NCBI GenBank assembly: GCA_018402565.1
Contig: JAGYIQ010000004.1
Location: 372,001 to 436,000, forward strand
Length of the DNA stretch: 64,000 bases
Direction of reading: 5' to 3'
DNA from: Pirellulaceae bacterium
GTDB lineage: Bacteria > Planctomycetota > Planctomycetia > Pirellulales > Pirellulaceae
The notes beneath the pieces were generated by a model. That model had not been told where the DNA came from and did not search any database. It saw only the letters and a program-made list of their open reading frames with translations. Below are positions 43,440 through 51,425 of this stretch, in pieces (positions within the stretch are counted from its first letter, which is position 1; every line of letters starts with the position of its first letter). The position numbers and the translations under genes are program-made.

Positions 43440-45073
43440 GTGACGCTCGGATGCAGACGGTGGGGGAACCGCAGCCGCTGGAGGTGCGTGGCCTGCGATT
43501 GTCGGTTCAAGGTCGGGTGTTGGTGGAACAGCCGAGTCTGACGTTTGCGGCTGGCAAGATCCACTTGTTGCTGGGCCCCTCCGGCGCGGGCAAGAGCTTG
43601 TGCCTCAAGATCATGGCGGGGCTGTTGGAGTCTTCTCCAGCGGTGCAATGGCAGGCGGAGGTCTCGATCGGACCACGCCGAGCGGTCGCTGGGGATGCGG
43701 GAGTTGTGTTCCAGAACTTTGCCTTGTTCGACGAGTTCTCGGCCGAGCAGAACGTGCGTTTTGCCATGGACCATCGTCGCCAACGATTGAACCACCTCAG
43801 TGCCACCCAATGGTTGGACCTGTTTGGGGTACCGCAAAAGACTCGTACAACGCTGCTCAGCGGTGGCCAGCGACAGCGGCTGGCGATCGCCCGCACGATG
43901 GCCAGCGATCGTCCGGTGGTGCTGTTTGACGAGCCGACCAGTGGCCTGGACCAGGCCAATGCGGGACGTGTCGCGGCCTGGATCCGCCAATCTCAGGAGC
44001 GATTTGGTCAGACGGCTGTGATTGTCACGCATGACTTTGCCAATTTGTTGTCGATTGCCGACCACGTGTTTTTCTTGGATGTCGGCCAGCGACAGATCAT
44101 CGAACTGCCGCGGGAGGAGTGGGCCACCATTGGTGAGCGGTTGGAACGATCGCCCAACCTGCAGAAGGAACCGGAAGTGATCGGGGCGGCGGAGGCGGGC
44201 GAATCGAGTGGCGCGACGGTGGCCGGGGACGCGCCGGCACGGTTGACTTGGGGACAACAGGCGTCAAAAGCAGTCGTACGGTTCTTGGACGGCACCACAG
44301 AGTTTTGTAGCGAAATACTGCGTTCGTTGTTTTTTCTCTTGCCGTTATGGCGGAGCCCGGCGTGGGGTTGGCGGTTCCACCGTCAGAGCTGGGGGCTGGT
44401 GATGGGGCCGGCCAATTGGTTCTACATGGGAATCGCCGGCTTGATCGTCGGCTGGATTGCCACCCACTTCACGTTCCGGTTTTTGCCATTTCGCAATTAC
44501 ACCGAGCCCTTGATCATCGAAAACTTGCTCTCGGCGATTGGCTTTGCCTCCTACCGGATCCTGGTGCCGATTATTGGCACGATCTTGGTGGCGGCCCACT
44601 GTGGAGCGGCGGTCACGGCAGATCTGGGGGGCAAAAAACTGAGCGGGCAGCTGGATGCCCTGCGGTCGTTCGGTGCCGAGCCGCGGCGGTATCTCCAACA
44701 CAGCGTGACCTGGGCCTTCCTGTTGGGCATGCCGCTGTTGGTGTTTTTTGCCTTCGGCGTGGCGATGCTGGCCAGCCAGGTGTCGTTTCAGTTCACGCAT
44801 CCACAGCATGGGTACCCATTGTGGCGACAATATTTTTTTAATCGCCTAGAGCAACCGACCAGTTGGATGTACGATGGAACGGCGTGGACACTGGCCAAGC
44901 TCCTCTGTTGTGGCTGGGTGGTGGGATTCTTCTCCTACCGCTTCGGCAGCCAGGAGAAGTACAGCCAGCGGGATGTATCGCAGGCGGTGACTAGGACGAT
45001 CTTGTGGTCGACCCTGGCGATATTGATCATCCACTTGGTGTTTGCGTTTTGGGAGTTCCCCTTGCCGGCCTGA
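43436..45073 (+). CDS. Fused MlaF-type ATPase and MlaE-type permease
   Basis: This 545-residue protein joins two normally separate ABC subunits. Residues 1-250 are the ATPase: Walker A GPSGAGKS (about 48), the signature LSGGQRQRLAIAR (about 141), and Walker B VVLFDEPTSGLD (about 161). Residues 300-545 are a multi-helix permease with the MlaE-like LVPIIGTILVAAHCGAAVTA, followed by GGKKLSGQLDALRSFGAEPR. Mla systems move phospholipids between membranes. A 30-residue linker joins the halves. The ATG overlaps the preceding stop by four bases. A standard MlaD (MCE) partner is not seen, unless it is the upstream protein. Confidence 0.85.
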   Translation: MSDARMQTVGEPQPLEVRGLRLSVQGRVLVEQPSLTFAAGKIHLLLGPSGAGKSLCLKIMAGLLESSPAVQWQAEVSIGPRRAVAGDAGVVFQNFALFDEFSAEQNVRFAMDHRRQRLNHLSATQWLDLFGVPQKTRTTLLSGGQRQRLAIARTMASDRPVVLFDEPTSGLDQANAGRVAAWIRQSQERFGQTAVIVTHDFANLLSIADHVFFLDVGQRQIIELPREEWATIGERLERSPNLQKEPEVIGAAEAGESSGATVAGDAPARLTWGQQASKAVVRFLDGTTEFCSEILRSLFFLLPLWRSPAWGWRFHRQSWGLVMGPANWFYMGIAGLIVGWIATHFTFRFLPFRNYTEPLIIENLLSAIGFASYRILVPIIGTILVAAHCGAAVTADLGGKKLSGQLDALRSFGAEPRRYLQHSVTWAFLLGMPLLVFFAFGVAMLASQVSFQFTHPQHGYPLWRQYFFNRLEQPTSWMYDGTAWTLAKLLCCGWVVGFFSYRFGSQEKYSQRDVSQAVTRTILWSTLAILIIHLVFAFWEFPLPA

Positions 45074-45095
45074 TCGGACAGGGAGCGGAAATGTT

Positions 45096-46421
45096 ATGAA
45101 GTTTTGGTTAAAGCTGTTGGCGTGGATTTCGGCGATAGTCGGAGTGGCCTGGGCCGGGTACAAACCGTTACAAGACTATTGGCGCGAGCGAAATCGCCCA
45201 CAATGGGAAACGGTCGAGGTGGTGCGGGGGTCGGCCAAACGACTGATCACCTCGACGGGTAAAATTGAGCCGGTCTTGAAGGTCGCGATCGGCGCGTTTG
45301 TCTCGGGGCCGATCACCGAGCTGCACGTCGACTTCAACGACGAGGTCAAAGAGGGCGATTTGTTGGCCAAGGTGGACACGCTGCTGTACCAAGCGGCGGT
45401 CGATCGCGACCAAGCCTCTTTGACGACGCGGCAGGCAGAAGTGGTGCGTGTCGAGGCCCAGTTGCAATTGGCCAAGAACAATCTCGAGCGAGGCGAGCGG
45501 TTGCGGCAAAAGGACGAGCGGTATTTGTCGGATCGCGAGATGGATGCGTTGGAAGCCGAGTTCGCCGCGTTGGCGGCCGGTTTGAGGGTCGCCAACGCGT
45601 CGGTTGACCAAGCGCAAGCCCAGTTGAACAACTCGCAGACCAACCTGGATTATTGCGACATTCGCTCGCCGGTCGACGGCGTGATCCTGGAACGCAAGAT
45701 TGACCCGGGACAAACTCTGGCTTCGCAGTTCCAGACGCCGGAGCTGTTTGTGGTGGCTCCCGATTTGCGGAAAAAACTGCATGTGTTCGCCACGGTCGAC
45801 GAGTCGGACATTGGCTTGATTCGCAAGGCTTACGATCAGAAGTTGCCGGTCACGTTTACCGTGGATGCTTATCCAGGCGAGACTTTCGAGGGTGAGATCG
45901 AGCAGATTCGGTATGGGGCGACGGAAGTCCAGAACGTGATTACTTACCCGGTCGTGGTGGCGACGACCAATCCGGAACTCAAGTTACTCCCCAGCATGAC
46001 GGCGCAGTTGAGCTTCGAGGTCGACAGTGTGGACGATGTCTTGAAGGTCCCGAATGCGGCTTTGCGGTATTTCCCAGAGAACATCCAATGGGTGCGACCG
46101 GAAGATCACAAGCTGCTGGACGGCTCCCAATGGACAGAGGAGGCCGATGCGTCTGACGCGTCTGACGGGGCTGGTGAGCCCGCGAGTACTCGGTCGGGAA
46201 GCGCCACCAAAACGGCCTCAAACACCATGGACGATGAAACCTCCGAGGACGCGGAACTCACGAATTCAACCATCAGCAATCGACGGCATGTCTGGGTGGT
46301 CGAAGACAACCTGTTGCGAGCCATCGAGGTACGGATCGGGTTTTCCGAGAGTCGTTATACGATCGTCGAGTCCGGCGAATTGACCGAGGGCATGGCGTTG
46401 GTCACGGGTCTGAAAAAGTAG
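45096..46421 (+). CDS. MacA-like periplasmic adaptor (HlyD family)
   Basis: This 441-residue protein has one N-terminal helix (LLAWISAIVGVAWAGY), a split lipoyl/biotinyl domain (GPITELHVDFNDEVKEGDLL and YCDIRSPVDGVILERKIDPG), a coiled-coil hairpin, and a beta-barrel region. This is the order of adaptors that link inner-membrane pumps to outer-membrane channels. An acidic Ser/Thr-rich insertion (about residues 355-400) is extra. The ATG at 45096 follows GGGAGCGGAA. It is followed directly by MacB-like genes, so it is the adaptor of a MacAB-type pump. Exported or lipid-bound. Confidence 0.9.
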   Translation: MKFWLKLLAWISAIVGVAWAGYKPLQDYWRERNRPQWETVEVVRGSAKRLITSTGKIEPVLKVAIGAFVSGPITELHVDFNDEVKEGDLLAKVDTLLYQAAVDRDQASLTTRQAEVVRVEAQLQLAKNNLERGERLRQKDERYLSDREMDALEAEFAALAAGLRVANASVDQAQAQLNNSQTNLDYCDIRSPVDGVILERKIDPGQTLASQFQTPELFVVAPDLRKKLHVFATVDESDIGLIRKAYDQKLPVTFTVDAYPGETFEGEIEQIRYGATEVQNVITYPVVVATTNPELKLLPSMTAQLSFEVDSVDDVLKVPNAALRYFPENIQWVRPEDHKLLDGSQWTEEADASDASDGAGEPASTRSGSATKTASNTMDDETSEDAELTNSTISNRRHVWVVEDNLLRAIEVRIGFSESRYTIVESGELTEGMALVTGLKK

Positions 46422-46440
46422 AGCAGAGCGGACGGTTGGA

Positions 46441-47682
46441 ATGACGATTTGGGACACCTTTCGCGTGGCGATTCGTTCGCTGATGAAAAACAAAATGCGG
46501 GCCAGTCTGACGGTCCTGGGTGTGGTGATTGGCATCGCCGCCGTCACCACGATGGTCTCGATTGGGCAGAGCGCCAGTGCTTTGGTGCAGAACCAATTTA
46601 TGGCCTTGGGCACGAATGTCATCGTGGTGTTTCCCGAGTCGCAGCAACGCGGGGGCGTCCGTCAGGCGTTGACCGTGACGCTGACGGCCGCGGACAGTCA
46701 AGAGATTGCCGCCCAGTGTGACGCGGTCCTGGCGACCACCCCGCTGGTCGGCGCCGCGGGACAGTTGATCTACGGCAACACCAACTGGAACGTCAACGAA
46801 TTGTCGGGCGTGGGTTCGGACTATCTGATTGTCCGCAACTGGGATATGGCGGCGGGCGATTTCTTTACCGAGGACGACATCAAGTCGGGAGCCAAGGTCT
46901 GTGTGATCGGGCATACGGTCGTGACCAAGCTGTTCCAGACCGGCAATCCGATCAATCAGATCATTCGCATCCGCAACATCCCCTTTCGCGTCGTCGGCGT
47001 CTTGGAGAAGAAAGGCGTCGACATGGTGGGCAACGACCGCGACAACTTGGTTTTGATGCCCTACACGACCGTCCGCAAACGCTTGCAAGGCTCCAACTTC
47101 GACAACGTGAACGCCATTTTTGTCTCGGCCGTTTCGCCCGCTCGGATGACAGAAGCCACCAAACAGATCGAGCAGTTGTTGTTGGAGCGTCACGGGATTG
47201 AACCCGGCAAAACCCCAGACTTTCGCGTCCAGGACACGACTGAAATTGCCGCGACGCTGGGGATCATCACGGGTGTCCTGACCCTGATGCTCTCGACCAT
47301 CGCCGGCATCTCGCTCTTGGTCGGCGGTGTTGGCATCATGAACATCATGTTGGTGTCGGTGACTGAACGAACCAAAGAAATCGGTATTCGGATGGCGATC
47401 GGGGCCAGTGGCAATGACATCTTGCGTCAGTTTCTGGTGGAGGCGATCGTCCTGAGCTTGATGGGCGGATTGATTGGAATCTTACTAGGCTCGTCGGCAT
47501 CGGTGGGTGCGACGTTGTTGATCAACTATTTTAATCCTGGTCAAGATTGGCCAATCGTCATCTCCTTGCCGGCGGCGGCGGTCGCCTTGGCATTTGCAGG
47601 TTTTGTTGGGGTGTTCTTTGGTTATTACCCGGCGCGTCGCGCCAGCCGCATGGATCCGATCGAAGCCCTGCGTTATGAGTAA
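46441..47682 (+). CDS. MacB-like ABC permease (FtsX family)
   Basis: This 413-residue permease has one N-terminal helix (RASLTVLGVVIGIAAVTTMVSI), a large periplasmic domain, and three C-terminal helices with the FtsX signatures LMLSTIAGISLLVGGVGIMN and TERTKEIGIRMAIGA. In Escherichia coli MacB the ATPase is fused to this part; here it is a separate gene (47725). It starts 19 bases after the adaptor. It probably exports a peptide, lipid or antimicrobial through the TolC-like gene, but the substrate is unknown. Confidence 0.92.
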   Translation: MTIWDTFRVAIRSLMKNKMRASLTVLGVVIGIAAVTTMVSIGQSASALVQNQFMALGTNVIVVFPESQQRGGVRQALTVTLTAADSQEIAAQCDAVLATTPLVGAAGQLIYGNTNWNVNELSGVGSDYLIVRNWDMAAGDFFTEDDIKSGAKVCVIGHTVVTKLFQTGNPINQIIRIRNIPFRVVGVLEKKGVDMVGNDRDNLVLMPYTTVRKRLQGSNFDNVNAIFVSAVSPARMTEATKQIEQLLLERHGIEPGKTPDFRVQDTTEIAATLGIITGVLTLMLSTIAGISLLVGGVGIMNIMLVSVTERTKEIGIRMAIGASGNDILRQFLVEAIVLSLMGGLIGILLGSSASVGATLLINYFNPGQDWPIVISLPAAAVALAFAGFVGVFFGYYPARRASRMDPIEALRYE

Positions 47683-47724
47683 CATGAGCAGCATCCGACG
47701 AAAGCCGGGGAGTTGAGACACACC

Positions 47725-48453
47725 ATGGCCTTGATCGAATTGCGCGAGGTGCGACGCAGTTACGACTTGGGAGAAATCCAAGTCCACGCCCTGCGCGAAG
47801 TGACCCTGAACATCGAACGGGGCGAATACGTCGCCTTGATCGGCCCGAGTGGTTCGGGCAAGTCGACGCTGATGAATACGCTGGGGTGTTTGGATCGCCC
47901 CACGGGTGGTAGCTATCTCTTGGATGGTCAAGAAATTGTCTCGATGTCACGCGATCAACGCGCCAAGATCCGCAACCAACAACTGGGATTTGTGTTCCAG
48001 AACTTCAACTTATTGAACCGAACCACGGCCGTGGAGAACGTCGAGCTGCCGCTGTTGTATCGCCAAGGCATGACGAGTCGCCAGCGTCGGCGGATCGCCA
48101 TCGAGATGCTGGAGAAAGTCGGCCTGGGCGAACGACTCGATCACTACTCCAGTCAGCTGTCCGGTGGCCAGCAGCAACGGGTCGCCATCGCTCGAGCCCT
48201 GGCGACCAGTCCTTCGATTCTGATGGGCGACGAGCCGACGGGGAACTTGGACTCCAAGACCAGTCGTGAAGTGATCGCCTTGTTTCGCGAGCTGAATGAA
48301 ACGCAGAACTTGACCGTCATCCTGGTGACTCACGATCCCGCGGTTGCCAAGAACGCTCGGCGCAAGATCGTGTTGCGCGACGGCGAGGTGGTGGCGGACA
48401 CGCCCGACATCGACATCGCCATGGGAGCGTTGCATCGAGAGGATGACGAGTAG
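47725..48453 (+). CDS. MacB/LolD-type ABC ATPase
   Basis: This 242-residue ATPase shows Walker A GPSGSGKST, the Q-loop VFQNFNLLNRTT, the signature LSGGQQQRVAIARAL, and Walker B ILMGDEPTGNLD. It is the usual ATPase of a FtsX-type permease. It follows the permease by about 40 bases. The ATG at 47725 is preferred over an upstream TTG (47713); GGGGAG lies 13 bases upstream. Its C-terminus carries no membrane part, so it works with the permease. Confidence 0.92.
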   Translation: MALIELREVRRSYDLGEIQVHALREVTLNIERGEYVALIGPSGSGKSTLMNTLGCLDRPTGGSYLLDGQEIVSMSRDQRAKIRNQQLGFVFQNFNLLNRTTAVENVELPLLYRQGMTSRQRRRIAIEMLEKVGLGERLDHYSSQLSGGQQQRVAIARALATSPSILMGDEPTGNLDSKTSREVIALFRELNETQNLTVILVTHDPAVAKNARRKIVLRDGEVVADTPDIDIAMGALHREDDE

Positions 48454-48649
48454 CCGACGAACCGTCCACAGGCCTCCGCTTCTCTCGATGCACAACCGTC
48501 ACGATCGTTAAGGTCGTCAGAGTCAGCAAAAACCGTACGCTAGTCACGCGTGGCACCATCGTTGCGACTCGACTGGGTTTGGCGAGAGTCTGCCATGAAT
48601 CAACCGGCAGGACTCGATTATCTGCCACATCCGTTCGATACGTTGCAGC

Positions 48650-50650
48650 ATGAGCAACCGCTGCGTTACGATCCTGCTGTTTTTTTGGTTGGTTGGATGG
48701 GCCAGTCCCACCTCCGCTCAACTGCTGCGTCAGGGAATCTTGCCGGAACAGCGTTCGCTGTCCCTGCGGTCACCCGAGCAGTTTGCGCCGGCTCCCATCC
48801 CGCGGACCCCGGCTCCGGCGACCGTGACCAACCCGCACTGGGACGCCCAGCCGATGTCGCTGTCACTGTCCGACGTGCTGCAGCGGAGCCTGGAGAACAT
48901 GGAAGTCGTCCGCGTTCTGTCGGGCGTCAATGCCACTTCGACGGGTCGAACGATCTACGATGTGGCCATCAACAATACCGCGATCGATGCTGCTCGTGGG
49001 ACGTTTGATCCGAACCTGTCGATCAACAACAATTTCCTCAACGGCAACAGTCCCGGGGTCATTCCCAATCCGGGGGATCCGACCCAAAGCTTGATTGTGG
49101 GCAACCCCAACGACCGCAACAACTTCAACATGGGATTATCGAAGCGGATGTTGACGGGCGGCGTGATCGACTTTGGAGTCGTGGGCGCTGACACTCGTTT
49201 GCCAGGCTTGATTTCGCCGTTAAACCCGCAGTTGCAATCCAACACCGCCCTGCAACTCAGCCAACCGCTGTTGCGTGGTGCGGGAACGGAGGTCAACCAA
49301 GCTCCGATCGTGATCGCCATGCTGGATACCGAGCGGTCGTACTTTCAATTCAAGGATTCCGTCCAAACTCACATAGAGAGTATCATTCGCGGCTATTGGG
49401 ACTTGGTCCTGGCTCGCACCGAACTCTGGGCCCGGGAACAACAAGTACGCCAGTTGGAGTTTGCGGTGAAGCGCGCCGAGGATCGTGTAGAGGTCGGCGA
49501 GGCTCGGTTGGGCGAGCTGTCCCAGGCGCGCGTGGCGTTTGAAAACTTTCGCGCAAGTCTGTTGACGGCCGAGGGCAACTTACTGGCACAGGAATCGGCT
49601 CTGCGCAACGTCTTGGGTCTGAGCCCTTACGATAACGACCGGTTGTTTCCGACCTCCCCGCTGATCGACCAAAAACTGGAATTGGATTGGAACGAACTAC
49701 TGACCTTGGCCGAACGTTACCGACCGGACATCATCGAATTGAAGTTGATTCTGGAGGCCGATCAGCAACGCTTGCTGGTCCGTCGCAACGACGCCCTACC
49801 ACAACTCGATGCCGTCGCCCTGTACCGTTGGAACGGACTCGAAGGCACCATGCCCAACGGACTCGATACCCGTGGGACGGGTTTTGACGATTGGTCACTG
49901 GGCGTCAATTTCTCGGTGCCGTTGGGCCTGCGGGCCGCTCGAGCCGGACTGCGGCAACAAGAGCTGCTGATCCAACGCGATCAAGCCAATTTGCAACAGG
50001 GCCTGCATCAAGCCGCCCATAACTTGGCCATTCGGGTCCGTAACTTGGAGCTATTCTATGCCCAGTACGAACGCTTCCGAGCGGTGCGGCAAGCGGCGAC
50101 GGAAAATTTGGAGCAGCAATTGGAGATCGGCAACGAGCTGGAACAGTTTATCGTTCTGTTGCAAGCGATTTCAGATTGGGGCAATGCGGTCTCCAGTGAA
50201 GCGCAGGCCTTGGTACGCTACAACGCGGAGCTGGCAGCGTTGGAGCGCGAGACCGGCACGATCCTGGAAACGCATGGCATCGCATTTGTGGAAGAACGCT
50301 TCGGGACCCTCGGCCCGCTGGGACGACTGGCGGCACCCGTCGAATACCCCGCTTCGCTGTTGCCCACGCCCGAAAATGGGCGCTACCCGAGTGGACCGGA
50401 ACCGTCGGAACAGCAGTTTCGCTTGATCGATCCGTTGGAGGCCTACCGTCTTCGCCCCGAGACCGAGGAGCTGCCCGCTCCGCCGGCACCCGAGGTCGGG
50501 AACTCCGCCACGCGTCGCTCGCCACCGAATGTCTCGAACAGTCAGGCCCAGAGAGTCGCTGCGCAGCCGCTCGAGACAACGCGAGGGAGTCGGACGGAGT
50601 CTCGGAGCAATCAAGTCCCTCCCAGCCTCTTTCGTTATTCGCAACGCTAA
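48650..50650 (+). CDS. TolC-like outer-membrane efflux protein
   Basis: This 666-residue protein has a signal peptide (CVTILLFFWLVGWASPTSAQ) and a TolC-type body with two long helical repeats (VKRAEDRVEVGEARLGELSQ and LRQQELLIQRDQANLQQGLH regions). The C-terminal 110 residues are Pro/Ser/Glu-rich and probably disordered. It starts about 195 bases after the ATPase. It most likely forms the outer-membrane channel for the MacA-like/MacB-like proteins upstream. Confidence 0.9.
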   Translation: MSNRCVTILLFFWLVGWASPTSAQLLRQGILPEQRSLSLRSPEQFAPAPIPRTPAPATVTNPHWDAQPMSLSLSDVLQRSLENMEVVRVLSGVNATSTGRTIYDVAINNTAIDAARGTFDPNLSINNNFLNGNSPGVIPNPGDPTQSLIVGNPNDRNNFNMGLSKRMLTGGVIDFGVVGADTRLPGLISPLNPQLQSNTALQLSQPLLRGAGTEVNQAPIVIAMLDTERSYFQFKDSVQTHIESIIRGYWDLVLARTELWAREQQVRQLEFAVKRAEDRVEVGEARLGELSQARVAFENFRASLLTAEGNLLAQESALRNVLGLSPYDNDRLFPTSPLIDQKLELDWNELLTLAERYRPDIIELKLILEADQQRLLVRRNDALPQLDAVALYRWNGLEGTMPNGLDTRGTGFDDWSLGVNFSVPLGLRAARAGLRQQELLIQRDQANLQQGLHQAAHNLAIRVRNLELFYAQYERFRAVRQAATENLEQQLEIGNELEQFIVLLQAISDWGNAVSSEAQALVRYNAELAALERETGTILETHGIAFVEERFGTLGPLGRLAAPVEYPASLLPTPENGRYPSGPEPSEQQFRLIDPLEAYRLRPETEELPAPPAPEVGNSATRRSPPNVSNSQAQRVAAQPLETTRGSRTESRSNQVPPSLFRYSQR

Positions 50651-51174
50651 ATAGCCATGATATCGTACTCCCTCGCAGCGGTGGTCGGACTCAGCGAAAG
50701 CGGTACTCGGACTCGTGTTTTTTTTCGAGTACGAGTAGGAGTACGAGTACGAGTACGAGTACGAGTACGAAGCTCGCAGCGGTACTCGGACTCAGCGAAA
50801 GCGGTACTCGGACTCGTGTTTTTTTCGAGTAGGAGTAGGAGTACAGTACGAGCTCGCAGCGGTACGGACTAGCGAAAGCGGTACTCGGAGTAGGAGTAGG
50901 AGTAGGAGAAGATACGGGCGCGAAGCGAGTGACGTCACCGACTTTTCAGCGTGGTGGCTTGCCTTTCCGCTTGGAAAGTTGGGAGAACGTATCGAATCTT
51001 TGGTACAACTCGCAGTGTCGGCAGTCAATTGGAAAAATCGGCGGTGTCGCTGGAGAAATTCGCTGAGGAGAGTTGTCATCGGCTCGATAAAGGAGCGGCG
51101 GATTAAAAGATAACCATGTGGCAGGCTGTTTCTCTCATAACGACAAATTGGATTGCTGCGGCAGGAGAGCCGGT
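50651..51174. other. Gene-free gap with degenerate tandem repeats
   Basis: The first 250 bases are three diverged repeat blocks (listed separately). The remaining part, up to 51174, has no clear promoter. A good AGGAG (51163-51167) serves the small gene that follows. Confidence 0.6.
50672..50920. repeat. Three diverged tandem blocks with GAGTAC microsatellite
   Basis: Blocks beginning CTCGCAGCGGT start at 50672, 50773 and 50853. Each contains AGCGAAAGCGGTACTCGGA, and the first two add a T run and GAGTAC/GAGTAG runs. They decrease in length and quality downstream. The pattern suggests recent slippage. Confidence 0.8.
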
Positions 51175-51306
51175 ATGAGCGTCGATTGGGCCCACATTCT
51201 GCTGCTGGTAATGTTTGCCTGCGTTTGGCTGTTGGTCTTCCAGTTGGCGGGTCGTGGCTCGAGTGTTCGGACGCAGACCTCCCAGCGAAAAATCTCACGG
51301 CGTTGA
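51175..51306 (+). CDS. Small single-pass membrane protein
   Basis: This 43-residue product is nearly all one membrane helix (DWAHILLLVMFACVWLLVFQ) followed by a basic tail (RTQTSQRKISRR). An AGGAG precedes the ATG by seven bases, which is better support than most genes here have. It lies before the HDOD gene and may be a small membrane protein of unknown role. Confidence 0.5.
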   Translation: MSVDWAHILLLVMFACVWLLVFQLAGRGSSVRTQTSQRKISRR

Positions 51307-51425
51307 GGTCCCCGCGCCTGTTACAGACGCTACAGAACTCCCGCTCGGCGGGCCAGTGGACTGTTCGTGGTAAAACGCCGACGAGAGCCTAGTAGCGAGT
51401 CCGGTTCCCCCACGAGCGTCCCTGG

